Part shown: piece after piece, positions 1-7,744 of the stretch | Position numbering within the stretch: the first letter of the stretch is position 1 | Layout: each line of letters starts with the position of its first letter | DNA from: CBDESN01 sp965242495 | GTDB taxonomy: Bacteria; Pseudomonadota; Alphaproteobacteria; MPNO01 | Reading direction: 5' to 3' | DNA length: 64,000 nucleotides | NCBI GenBank assembly: GCA_965242495.1 | Contig: OZ251446.1 | Coordinates: 1,178,001-1,242,000 of the forward strand | Program-made: the position numbers and the translations under genes | The notes under the pieces: generated by a model | What the model was told of the DNA's origin: nothing | The model's database searches: none | What the model saw: only the letters and a program-made list of their open reading frames with translations

Positions 1-269
1 ATGCGGACCGGGTAGCAGCGGCCGTCGCAGTCATGCGGGCCGGCGCCCGGATTCTCGATCGCGACGCCCGGCCGGCGCTTGAGCCGGACCCACAGCGCGA
101 CCGCGTCCGGGTCGTCGATCACGACGTTGACCGTGCCGGGGTAGGGGTCGATCCCCAACTTGTCGACGAACTGGCGCCGCGCCCAGTCGAGCCGGGTGAA
201 GACCCGGCCCTGGCCGATCCCGCTGGCCAGCCGCCCGCGCAGCAGCCCGCCGCCGGGGCTACGGCTCAT
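1..269 (-). CDS. DUF120 / CTP-dependent riboflavin kinase-like protein, partial
   Basis: Only the N-terminal 89 codons are inside the window; the gene runs off the left edge. The protein starts MSRSPGGGLLRGRLASGIGQ and carries GRVFTRLDWARRQF followed by LGIDPYPGTVNV. The pattern G-x-G-x-x-F...F...LG-x-x-P-[YF]-PGT-[VL]-N is that of the DUF120 domain known from archaeal CTP-dependent riboflavin kinases. Its ATG overlaps the stop of the upstream FAH-family gene as ATGA, so the two are probably translated together. In bacteria this domain is sporadic and its substrate is not settled, so riboflavin kinase activity is inference only. The catalytic region further downstream cannot be seen here. Confidence 0.7.
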   Translation of the reverse strand, partial: MSRSPGGGLLRGRLASGIGQGRVFTRLDWARRQFVDKLGIDPYPGTVNVVIDDPDAVALWVRLKRRPGVAIENPGAGPHDCDGRCYPVR

Positions 270-1120
270 GCGGCGCGGACGGGAACGTCCATCGTCCCGA
301 TCCGATCCACCCAGCAGCGCATCACGTCGCCCGGCTTCACCGGACCCACCCCTTCGGGCGTGCCGGTCATGATCACGTCGCCGGGATACAGCGTATAGAA
401 GGCCGAGCCGTATTCGATCAGCCGCCGGACGTCGAAGATCAGCAGGCCGGTGTTGGACTGCTGGCGCGTCTCGCCGTTGACCGCGATCGAGAAATCGAGA
501 TCGTCGGGGTCGTCGATCTCGTCCGCGGTCACCAGCCACGGCCCCAGTACGGAATAGGAATCGATCGCCTTGCGGAGGCTCCGCTCCTCGGTACCGCGCA
601 CGGTCATGTCCAACCCGATGGCGTAGCCGGCGACGTGGTCGAGGGCGCGCTCGCGCGGGATGTCCTTGCCCGCCTTGCCGATGACGACGGACACCTCGAC
701 CTCGTGGTCGTTGCGCCGGTCGGGGAAGCGCAGCGCCACGCCCTCGGACGGCCCGACCGGAACCGGGTTCTTGAGGAACAGGCCGTATTCGTCGATGGTC
801 TTGATCTCGCGGCCGAAGCTCACCCCCTGGTCGGCGACCGACTCCTCCTTGTGGGCGAGATAGTTGACCGGCGCCCCGATCACCTTGGTCGGGTTGGCGA
901 CCGGGCTCGCCAACGCCGCCTCGGCGAGGGCGAGGCGCGGCGCGCGCGGAGCCAGTCGCTCGATCTCGGCCCGCACCGCGTCCAGATTGGCGATCAGCCG
1001 GTCGCCATGGGGCGCCGGCCAGCGCAGCGGCGGGAGCGCGTCCAGGGCCGCGGTCACGTCGGCGACCTGGTCGTCCGCGACCAGACCGAGCCGGTCCCGG
1101 TTGAAACGGCAAATCTTCAT
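266..1120 (-). CDS. fumarylacetoacetate hydrolase (FAH) family protein
   Basis: A 284-residue FAH-superfamily enzyme. Such proteins hydrolyse or decarboxylate 2-oxo or acylpyruvate intermediates of aromatic catabolism, using a divalent metal. Visible family motifs are GAPVNYLAHKEE, the metal-ligand stretch DHEVEVSVVIGK, GYAIGLDMTVR and the C-terminal block GDVIMTGTPEGVGPVKPGD. The start was set at the ATG at 1120 because GGCGAGGG lies just upstream and MKICRF is a normal family N-terminus; an upstream in-frame ATG would add 37 arginine-rich residues. The stop overlaps the next gene's ATG. The exact substrate is unknown. The nearby tryptophan/gentisate-type genes make an acylpyruvate substrate plausible but do not prove it. 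Confidence 0.88.
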   Translation of the reverse strand: MKICRFNRDRLGLVADDQVADVTAALDALPPLRWPAPHGDRLIANLDAVRAEIERLAPRAPRLALAEAALASPVANPTKVIGAPVNYLAHKEESVADQGVSFGREIKTIDEYGLFLKNPVPVGPSEGVALRFPDRRNDHEVEVSVVIGKAGKDIPRERALDHVAGYAIGLDMTVRGTEERSLRKAIDSYSVLGPWLVTADEIDDPDDLDFSIAVNGETRQQSNTGLLIFDVRRLIEYGSAFYTLYPGDVIMTGTPEGVGPVKPGDVMRCWVDRIGTMDVPVRAA

Positions 1121-1242
1121 CCCTCGCCTCCCCGACGCCCCGCGGCGCGCCCACCGCGCCCGGGCCAAGGAATGGCATCGCCCGCCCCGGCGGTCCAGGA
1201 AAACTTGCCCCCGGCGCGAGGCGCTGTACAATGGCGGGCGAA

Positions 1243-1317
1243 GCGGGTGTAGTTCAGCGGTAGAACGTCAGCTTCCCAAGCTGGATGTCAGGGGTTCGAC
1301 TCCCCTCACCCGCTCCA
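1243..1317 (+). tRNA. tRNA-Gly (anticodon CCC)
   Basis: The acceptor arms GCGGGTG and CACCCGC pair perfectly, followed by T as discriminator and an encoded CCA. The D-arm is AGTTCAGCGGTAGAAC. The anticodon stem TCAGC/GCTGG holds the loop TTCCCAA, giving anticodon CCC. The T-arm is AGGGGTTCGACTCCCCT. The gene lies between two oppositely oriented genes, 32 bp before the MDR oxidoreductase start. Confidence 0.97.
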
Positions 1318-1349
1318 GATCCCATACCGACAGCGGAGGCGGGCGGAGG

Positions 1350-2273
1350 ATGAAAGCCGCATACTTCGACCGGCATGGCGGACCGGACGTGCTGAAATAC
1401 GGCGACCTGCCGGATCCCGCCGCGGGGCCGGGCGAGGTCGTCGTCGACATCCACGCGGCGAGCGTCAACGGGGCGGACTGGAAGGTCCGGGCCGGCGAAT
1501 ACAGCCAGGTCGCCGAGTTCCCCTACGTCCCGGGGCGGGACTTCTCGGGCGTCGTCGCCGCCGTCGGCGATGGCGTGAGCGATCTGCGGCCCGGCGACCC
1601 GGTGTTCGGCGTCTGCCAGGTGGGCCAGGAAGGCGCCTACGCCGAGAAGATCGCGATCGACTCCGCGATCGTGGCCCGCAAGCCCGACGGCGCCTCCCAC
1701 GCCGACATGGCGGCGCTCGCCCTCGCCGGGCTCACGGCGTTGGTCTCGATCGAGGACACGCTGGCGTTGCGTCCCGGCGAGAAGATCCTGATCCAGGGCG
1801 GCGCCGGCGGCGTCGCGGGTTTCGCCATCGAACTCGCCAAGCATATCGGCGCCCATGTGGTCACGACCGCGAGCGCCGCCAACCACGACTATCTGCGCGG
1901 GCTCGGGGCCGACGAGATCGTCGATTACAACGCCCGGGACTTCGCCGAGGCCGTGTCGGGTTGCGACGCCGTGTTCGAGACGGTGGGAGGCGACGTGGCC
2001 CGACGGTCCTTCGACGTGCTCAAGCCCGGCGGCCGCGCGGCGTTCATCGCCTCCGGGGCCAAGGCGCCCGCTCCGCCCAGGGACGACCTCCGCTCGCTGC
2101 GGCCCCAGGTCGGGCGCTCCCGCCGGCATCTCGAACGCATCGTCGAACTGCTGGGTTCCGGCGTCGTGCGGGTTCCCGAGATCGCGCGCTTTCCCCTGTC
2201 CGAAGCGGCGGCGGCGCACCGCATCAGCGAGGCGCGCCACCTGCGCGGCAAGCTGGTGTTCGAGGTTCGCTGA
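1350..2273 (+). CDS. zinc-independent MDR / NADPH:quinone reductase-like oxidoreductase
   Basis: A 307-residue medium-chain dehydrogenase/reductase of the quinone oxidoreductase type. The N-terminal GroES-like half (MKAAYFDRHGGPDVLKYGDL, then GRDFSGVVAAVGDGV) is followed by a Rossmann half with the nucleotide loop IQGGAGGVAGFAIELAKHIG and the later FETVGGDVARRSFDVLKPGG. No structural-zinc cysteine cluster is seen, which fits the QOR branch and reduction of quinones or enones with NADPH. The start is the ATG directly after GGCGGAGG. The physiological substrate cannot be read from the sequence; it stands alone between a tRNA and an opposing cupin gene. Confidence 0.88.
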   Translation: MKAAYFDRHGGPDVLKYGDLPDPAAGPGEVVVDIHAASVNGADWKVRAGEYSQVAEFPYVPGRDFSGVVAAVGDGVSDLRPGDPVFGVCQVGQEGAYAEKIAIDSAIVARKPDGASHADMAALALAGLTALVSIEDTLALRPGEKILIQGGAGGVAGFAIELAKHIGAHVVTTASAANHDYLRGLGADEIVDYNARDFAEAVSGCDAVFETVGGDVARRSFDVLKPGGRAAFIASGAKAPAPPRDDLRSLRPQVGRSRRHLERIVELLGSGVVRVPEIARFPLSEAAAAHRISEARHLRGKLVFEVR

Positions 2274-2311
2274 GCCGGCCCGTATCTCTCCGCCCCGGGC
2301 GCGGCCCGCAT

Positions 2312-2677
2312 TCACTCGGTCTGCACGATCAGGCTCACCACGTCGGCGTCGCCCACGACCCGCGTTTGGTGCCCCTTGCCGGCCGTGTCCTCCATCAGCC
2401 GCACGTCGCCGGCGCGGAACGTCCGGCGCTCGCCGTCGCTCATGGTGATCTCGAGCTCGCCCGCGACCGTCGTGTTGAACTGCCGCTTCGGCGTCGGGTG
2501 CCAGTCCCCGAACCAGCCGCGCGGGATGCGGACGCACAGGAGTCTGGCCGCGGGGGTCGGGTCCGAGAGGTGGACCGGAGCGGCCGGCGGGGCGAATTCC
2601 CGCAGCGCGGTCTGCATCTCGGCGTCCTCGAAATGCGTTTCGCCATCGTCGTCGGTGAACATGCGGACGTATTTCAT
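2312..2677 (-). CDS. small single-domain cupin protein
   Basis: A 121-residue protein with a cupin-like beta-barrel pattern: FGDWHPTPKRQFNTTVAGELEI in two overlapping stretches (WHPTPKRQF, then TTVAGELEITMSDGE), followed by FRAGDVRLMEDTAGKGHQT. The Gly-Asp after a turn and the late His resemble cupin motif 2. It begins MKYVRMFTDDDGETHFEDA. It may bind a metal and act as an isomerase, dioxygenase or sensor; nothing more specific is supported. It is convergent with the upstream MDR gene and divergent from kynU, so it is probably transcribed alone. Confidence 0.75.
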   Translation of the reverse strand: MKYVRMFTDDDGETHFEDAEMQTALREFAPPAAPVHLSDPTPAARLLCVRIPRGWFGDWHPTPKRQFNTTVAGELEITMSDGERRTFRAGDVRLMEDTAGKGHQTRVVGDADVVSLIVQTE

Positions 2678-2812
2678 GTCGGGCCTCCCGGCGGACGGGT
2701 TCCGCCCGTCCATACCAGAGCGGCCCCGGATGCGTCCACCGCCCCGGCCGCAACCGCTATGACGACGGACCGCCATGGTGTAGGATCGCCGGCAGGCAGA
2801 CGGTCCGATGCG

Positions 2813-4060
2813 ATGCCCCTCCCGGCGATCACGCGCCAGCAGCTGGGCGAGCGCGACGACGCCGACCCGCTCGCCGGTCTTCGCGGCGCCTTCGCCCTTC
2901 CCGACGACCTGATCTATCTCGGCGGCCATTCGCTCGGCCCGCCGCCGCGGGACGCCGCCGACCGGCTCGACCGGACGGCGCGACGGGAATGGGGCCAGGA
3001 CCTGATCCGCAGCTGGACCGCCCATGACTGGATCGGCCTTCCGTTGACCGCCGGCGACAAGATCGCGCCGATGATCGGGGCCGAACCCGGCGAAGTCGCT
3101 GTCGCCGACTCCACGTCGATCAACCTGTTCAAGCTGCTCGCCGCGGCGCTCCGTCTCAACCCGGAACGGCGGGTGGTGCTCACCGAGGCGGAGAATTTCC
3201 CGACCGATCTCTATATCGCCCAGAGCCTGATCGAGCTCGGCGGCGGCCGCCACGAGCTCCGCTACGCCGAGGCCGACGCCATCGTCGATGCGATCGACGA
3301 CGAGGTCGCCGTCGTCATGCTCACCCAGGTCGACTACAAGACCGGCCGCATGCACGACTTGGCCGCGCTCACGCGGGCGGCGCAGGCCGCGGGCGCGCTG
3401 ATGCTGTGGGACCTTTCGCACAGCGCCGGCGTGATCCCGGTGGACCTCGGCGCGGCCGGGGCCGACTTCGCGATCGGCTGCGGCTACAAGTATCTCAACG
3501 GCGGGCCGGGCGCGCCGGCCTTTCTGTTCGCGGCGCGCCGGCTGCACGAGCGCTTCCGCCAGCCGCTGTCGGGCTGGATGGGCCATGCGGCGCCGTTCGA
3601 CTTCCGGCGCGAGTACCGGCCGGCGCCCGGAATCCTGCGCGCCCTGTGCGGGACGCCGCCGGTCCTGGGCATAGCCGCGCTGGATTCGGCGCTCGACGTG
3701 GTCCTGCGCGCCGGCGTCGGCCGGCTGCGCCGCAAGTCGCTTGCGCTGACCGGAACCTTCATGACGCTGATCGAGCAGGAATGCCCCGGCTTCGGGTTCG
3801 AGATCGTCACCCCGCGCGAGGACGACCGGCGCGGCAGCCAGGTCTCGCTCCGCCACGACAACGGCTACGAGATCATGCAGGCGCTGATCGCGCGCGGGGT
3901 GATCGGCGACTTTCGCACGCCGGACATCCTGCGCTTCGGCTTCGCGCCGCTCTATCTGCGCTTCGCCGACGTCTGGGACGCGGCCGCGGCGCTCCGCGAC
4001 GTGATGGAGCGCAGAGCCTGGGACCGCGACGAATACCGCCGGCGCGCGGCGGTGACGTGA
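2813..4060 (+). CDS. kynU: kynureninase
   Basis: A 415-residue PLP enzyme that cleaves L-kynurenine to anthranilate and alanine. Family features are LIYLGGHSLGPPPRDA at the N-terminus, the PLP-phosphate region VADSTSINLFKLL, the aspartate/serine stretch LWDLSHSAGVIPVDLGAAGADF, and the PLP-lysine region AIGCGYKYLNGGPGAPAFLF. The length matches bacterial KynU. The chosen ATG lacks a strong ribosome site, and an in-frame ATG about 54 bp upstream is an alternative. The stop is 13 bp before kynA, so the two are an operon for tryptophan degradation. No kynurenine formamidase gene lies next to them. Confidence 0.95.
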   Translation: MPLPAITRQQLGERDDADPLAGLRGAFALPDDLIYLGGHSLGPPPRDAADRLDRTARREWGQDLIRSWTAHDWIGLPLTAGDKIAPMIGAEPGEVAVADSTSINLFKLLAAALRLNPERRVVLTEAENFPTDLYIAQSLIELGGGRHELRYAEADAIVDAIDDEVAVVMLTQVDYKTGRMHDLAALTRAAQAAGALMLWDLSHSAGVIPVDLGAAGADFAIGCGYKYLNGGPGAPAFLFAARRLHERFRQPLSGWMGHAAPFDFRREYRPAPGILRALCGTPPVLGIAALDSALDVVLRAGVGRLRRKSLALTGTFMTLIEQECPGFGFEIVTPREDDRRGSQVSLRHDNGYEIMQALIARGVIGDFRTPDILRFGFAPLYLRFADVWDAAAALRDVMERRAWDRDEYRRRAAVT

Positions 4061-4073
4061 AGGGCGCCGGCGG

Positions 4074-4907
4074 ATGACGCGACCCGGAGGGCTGCCGGAC
4101 GGCGCGCATACCGACTTCCGGGACGGTATGACCTATGCCGAGATTCTCCGTCTCGACCAGCTGCTGGAATGCCAGAAGCCCCTGTCCGACCGGCATGACG
4201 AGATGCTGTTCATCGTCATCCACCAGGCGACGGAGCTGTGGATGAAGCTGATCCTGCACGAGCTCGAGGCCGCCATCCGGGCGCTGCGGGAGGACCAGTT
4301 CCGCCCGGTATTCAAGATGCTGGCCCGGATTTCCCGCATCCAGAGCCAGCTCATCCAGTCCTGGGACGTGCTGGCGACGCTCACGCCCGCCGACTACCTC
4401 ACCTTCCGCGACGTGTTGGGCCAGGCGTCGGGCTTCCAGTCGGGCCAGTACCGGATGATCGAATTCCTGCTGGGCAACAAGAACGCGGCGATGCTGGAGC
4501 CCCATCGCGACCGGCCCGACCTCCACGCCCGGCTCGCCGAGGCGCTCGGCCGGCCCAGCCTGTACGACGAGACGATCCGGGCGCTCGCGCGGCGCGGCTT
4601 CGACATCCCGGACGAGTTGACCGGGCGCGACTGGCGCCGCCCCCACCGGAGCCATCCGGCGGTCCGGGCGGCCTGGATCGAGGTCTATCGCGATACCGAG
4701 ACCCATTGGGACCTGTACGAGCTGGCGGAGGAGCTGGTCGATCTCGAGGACTGGTTCCAGCAATGGCGCTTCCGCCACGTGACCACCGTGGAGCGGATCA
4801 TCGGCCACAAACGCGGCACCGGCGGCACCGCCGGCGTCGCCTATCTGAGACGGGCGCTCGACATCCGCTTCTTCCCCGAACTGTGGGAGCTGCGCACCGA
4901 ACTGTGA
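4074..4907 (+). CDS. kynA: tryptophan 2,3-dioxygenase
   Basis: A 277-residue haem dioxygenase that opens the indole ring of L-tryptophan to N-formylkynurenine. Conserved stretches are MTYAEILRLDQLLECQ, FIVIHQATELWMKLILHELE (distal His region), DVLGQASGFQSGQYRMIEF and the C-terminal VERIIGHKRGTGGTAGVAYL, which carries the proximal haem His and the substrate-binding GTGGT loop. Length is typical for bacterial enzymes. It lies directly after kynU and is followed 87 bp later by an ornithine cyclodeaminase-like gene on the same strand. Confidence 0.97.
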   Translation: MTRPGGLPDGAHTDFRDGMTYAEILRLDQLLECQKPLSDRHDEMLFIVIHQATELWMKLILHELEAAIRALREDQFRPVFKMLARISRIQSQLIQSWDVLATLTPADYLTFRDVLGQASGFQSGQYRMIEFLLGNKNAAMLEPHRDRPDLHARLAEALGRPSLYDETIRALARRGFDIPDELTGRDWRRPHRSHPAVRAAWIEVYRDTETHWDLYELAEELVDLEDWFQQWRFRHVTTVERIIGHKRGTGGTAGVAYLRRALDIRFFPELWELRTEL

Positions 4908-4994
4908 CGCCGCGCGGGCCGTGGACAGCGCGGGAGATGCGGGCTAGGCTCGCCGCGACCGCCGCAGTCCGAACGTCGAGGCTGGACGACCCCG

Positions 4995-6011
4995 ATGCGC
5001 GCGCCTCCGATCTGGCTGACCGAAGCCCAAGTCGCGTCGTTGATCGGCCTGGCGGACGCGATCCCGGCCCTGGAGCGGACCCTCGCCATGGAGGCGAAGG
5101 CCGAGGCCGCGAACATGGTCAAGACCCATCTCGATTTCGGCGCGCACAACACGCTGCACGCGATCGGCGCCTCCGTCGCCGGGGCCGGGCTGGTCGGGGT
5201 CAAGACCTGGTGCCACACGGAAGGCGGCGCGGCGCCGCTGCTGATCCTGTGGGACGCCGAAGACGGCGCGCTCCAGGCGGTCGTGGAGGCCTTCGCCCTA
5301 GGCCAGATGCGCACCGGCGGGATTTCGGGCCTGGCGACCAAATGGCTTGCGGCCGAAGACGCCGACGAGATGGCCTGCCTCGGCGCCGGGCGGCAGGCGG
5401 CGACCCAGGTGGCGGCGGTCCATGCGGTCCGCCCGCTCAAGCGGTTGCGGGTGTGGAGTCCGACCGCGGACAACCGCGAACGCTTCGCCGCGCGCATGGA
5501 GCGCGAGCTCGGGGTCGCCGCCGAGGCCTTCGCATCGGCCCGCGCCTGCGCGAATGGCGCGCCGATCGTCACCACCGTCACGCTGGCGCGCGCGCCGTTC
5601 CTCGAAGCCGACATGATCGCCCCCGGCGCGCACGTCAACGCGGTCGGGGCGATCGTGCCGCAGCGGGTGGAGTTCACCGGCAACGTCTTCGCGCGCTGCG
5701 GCGTCGTCGCGGTCGACACCTTGCCGGGCGTCCAGGGCCTTTCCAACGAGTTCCGATCGCATTACGGCGCGGGCAAGGCGTCGTGGGACGAGGTCCGGCC
5801 GATCTCGGCGGTGATCGCCGCCGGCCAGCCCCGGCCGCCGGACGCCGACGTGACGTTGTTCAAGGCCATGGGGATGGGGCTTTCGGACCTCGCCATGGGC
5901 GTCGAGATCCTCGCCCGCGCGCGCGAGCGCGGGCTGGGGCAGACCCTGCCGGAGCGGGTGCGCGCGGCGCCCCGGCTCCAACAGGCGGGACAACCGGAGG
6001 AGCAGGCATGA
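4995..6011 (+). CDS. ornithine cyclodeaminase / mu-crystallin family protein
   Basis: A 338-residue member of the family that includes ornithine cyclodeaminase, alanine dehydrogenase of the archaeal type and ketimine reductases. The pattern runs from MRAPPIWLTEAQVASLIGLA, through VKTWCHTEGGAAPLLILWDAE, to a Rossmann nucleotide-binding centre beginning CLGAGRQAATQVAAVHAVRP and INAVGAI-type motif (AHVNAVGAIVPQRVEFTG). It would use NAD(P) on an imine or amino acid. The 4-bp overlap with the downstream bicupin gene indicates a shared operon with the tryptophan genes, so a kynurenine- or anthranilate-derived imine is a possible substrate; this is inference. Confidence 0.9.
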   Translation: MRAPPIWLTEAQVASLIGLADAIPALERTLAMEAKAEAANMVKTHLDFGAHNTLHAIGASVAGAGLVGVKTWCHTEGGAAPLLILWDAEDGALQAVVEAFALGQMRTGGISGLATKWLAAEDADEMACLGAGRQAATQVAAVHAVRPLKRLRVWSPTADNRERFAARMERELGVAAEAFASARACANGAPIVTTVTLARAPFLEADMIAPGAHVNAVGAIVPQRVEFTGNVFARCGVVAVDTLPGVQGLSNEFRSHYGAGKASWDEVRPISAVIAAGQPRPPDADVTLFKAMGMGLSDLAMGVEILARARERGLGQTLPERVRAAPRLQQAGQPEEQA

Positions 6012-7129
6012 CGGGGAAGAAGGCGCAGTTCATCGACCGCACCGGCTACGCCACGCCGAAGATCGAGCTGTGGGAGCCGGTGGTGATCCCCAGGGAGGAC
6101 ATCGACGCCGAGGCGGCCCGGCTCGCCGCCCTGCCCCGGCCCGACAACGGGCGGCGCCACGCGATCATCGCGCATCCCGACTGGCGGAAGCTCGGCGTCG
6201 GCCCCGGTTTGCAGCCGGGCATCCGGGTCACGCTCGAAGTCCTCAACCCGGGCGAGCGGTCGGCGCCGATCCGCCACAATTCGACCCAGGTCAATTTCTG
6301 CATCCGGGGCGGCGGGCATTCGATCGTCGGCGGCCGCAAGATCGAGTTCGCCCGCTACGACGTCTACAACTTCCCGTCGATGGCGACCTACTGGCACGTC
6401 AACGACGACGACGACCTCCAGGTCCGGCTGACCTATTCCAACGCGCCGCTGCTGGAAAAGCTGAACGTCCACGTCGTCGACGAGAACCCGCCGCCGACGA
6501 TCGAGGCGGTGTCGGGGACGGAGACCGCCGCCGGAACGGCGGCCGAACCGGACGCGCGCGACTCGAGCCCCTACGGCACCTTCCAGCTGACCGAAGACGG
6601 CGCCTGGCTGATGCCCTACGAGACGCTCATCAACCCGGCCTCGGTCGACTCCCGCGCCCTCCACTGGCCGTGGGCCGGGGTGAAGGCCGAGTTGGACAAG
6701 CTCGCGGCCCTGGGGCAGGACTATCGCGGCCGGCGGCTATATCTGCTGTTCAACCCGATGACCGGGCGGTTCAACGGCACCACGCCCAACTTCTTCGCCA
6801 CCATGACCAACCGCCCGCCCAGGATCGTCGATCGGCCGCATCGCCACGTCTCGGCCGCGATCAACTACTACTTCGCCGGCCGCGGCCGCTCCACGGTCGA
6901 AGGCAAGGTCTATGAATGGAAGGCCGGCGACCTGATGCTCTCCGCCCCGGGCTGGGCGGTCCACAACCACGCCTCCTACGACGAGACCGTGTACGAGCTG
7001 ACCATCCAGGACCAGCCGCTCAACCTGGCCATGGAGTCCCTCCTGTGGCAGGAGGACCTCAAGCATCCCTGGCAGGTTCTGGGCGCGCAGACGGGCTTCG
7101 AGACCAACAAGGAGCAGCTCCGCGCCTGA
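6008..7129 (+). CDS. bicupin protein, gentisate 1,2-dioxygenase-like
   Basis: A 373-residue two-cupin protein. The first barrel holds RHNSTQVNFCIRGGGHSIV and FPSMATYWHVND; the second holds RPHRHVSAAINYYFAGRG, EWKAGDLMLSAPGWAVHNHA. The HxH in the second barrel and the late His fit a mononuclear Fe(II) site, as in gentisate and salicylate ring-cleaving dioxygenases. ATG overlaps the upstream stop as ATGA. Because the operon begins with genes that make anthranilate, this enzyme may open a hydroxylated anthranilate or related ring, but sequence alone does not identify the substrate. The first barrel keeps fewer obvious metal ligands and may be structural. Confidence 0.85.
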   Translation: MTGKKAQFIDRTGYATPKIELWEPVVIPREDIDAEAARLAALPRPDNGRRHAIIAHPDWRKLGVGPGLQPGIRVTLEVLNPGERSAPIRHNSTQVNFCIRGGGHSIVGGRKIEFARYDVYNFPSMATYWHVNDDDDLQVRLTYSNAPLLEKLNVHVVDENPPPTIEAVSGTETAAGTAAEPDARDSSPYGTFQLTEDGAWLMPYETLINPASVDSRALHWPWAGVKAELDKLAALGQDYRGRRLYLLFNPMTGRFNGTTPNFFATMTNRPPRIVDRPHRHVSAAINYYFAGRGRSTVEGKVYEWKAGDLMLSAPGWAVHNHASYDETVYELTIQDQPLNLAMESLLWQEDLKHPWQVLGAQTGFETNKEQLRA

Positions 7130-7167
7130 CGGCGCGGAAGCCCGTTCACGAACCGGGATGGCGCCAA

Positions 7168-7201
7168 GCCGACGGCCGCGGGCGCCCCCGCGGCCGTCGG
7201 C
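7168..7201. terminator. perfect 15-bp hairpin between convergent genes
   Basis: GCCGACGGCCGCGGG and CCCGCGGCCGTCGGC form a perfect 15-bp stem with a CGCC loop. It sits between the bicupin stop (+) and the cold-shock stop (-), so it can serve both directions. There is no long T-run, so the termination strength is uncertain. Confidence 0.75.
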
Positions 7202-7210
7202 CCGGCGGCT

Positions 7211-7417
7211 TCACTCGACGATTTTGAGATTCTCCGCCGAGAAGCGACCCCGCTGGCCCCGCACCAACTCGTACTCCACTTGCTGCCCTTCGTACAGCGC
7301 CGAAAGGCCGGCCCGTTCAACCGCCGAAATATGGACGAAGGCGTCCTTCGAGCCGTCGGACGGCTCGATGAACCCGAATCCCTTGACGGTGTTGAACCAC
7401 TTGACGGTTCCTCGCAC
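7211..7417 (-). CDS. cold-shock domain protein (CspA family)
   Basis: A 68-residue single cold-shock domain that binds single-stranded RNA or DNA. The RNA-binding motifs are GFGFIEP (RNP1) and DAFVHISAV (RNP2), after GTVKWFN. I chose the GTG at 7417 because GGAGGAA lies 6 nt upstream and the resulting length is the family norm; an in-frame ATG at 7435 would add MLEERY, whose codons are the ribosome-binding site itself. The gene diverges from the DapA-like gene, with an IS-end remnant in the shared upstream region. It ends against a strong hairpin. Confidence 0.93.
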   Translation of the reverse strand: MRGTVKWFNTVKGFGFIEPSDGSKDAFVHISAVERAGLSALYEGQQVEYELVRGQRGRFSAENLKIVE

Positions 7418-7628
7418 GTATCGTTCCTCCAACATGGTGGGGACGTCCGGCCCGCGCCGAACGACGGTAGAGCTTCAGCATTATTCCAAGGGAGCCAGAG
7501 CCGGGAGGCCAGTCACGCAGTGAGATATTGCGAAGTTCGCGCGGATCGTACCGCCGACGCGACGAAGCGTCAACAGAAATGCGCGGCCGCGACGGAGGCG
7601 ACGAAACCGCTTGACGCGCCGCTCCCGG

Positions 7629-7666
7629 AGGACCCCGCGGCGTCTCATATGTAGTGAACCCGGATA
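7629..7666. repeat. solo end of an IS481-family element
   Basis: This stretch matches the left end of the intact element at 17850-18990 in reverse orientation: AGGA-CCCCGC-GCGTCTCATA then TGTAGTGAACCCGGATA. Relative to the intact end there is one change in the terminal bases (GATA for GACA) and small differences further in. No transposase is attached. It lies in the 327-bp gap between csp and the DapA-like gene; nothing else was seen in that gap. Confidence 0.7.
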
Positions 7667-7744
7667 GAAGCTTGACAAGCCAAGCCCGCCGCGCGACGGA
7701 TGCGAACGCGGCGCGGCGCACGCAGCAGGAAGGGTGACGGCGAG

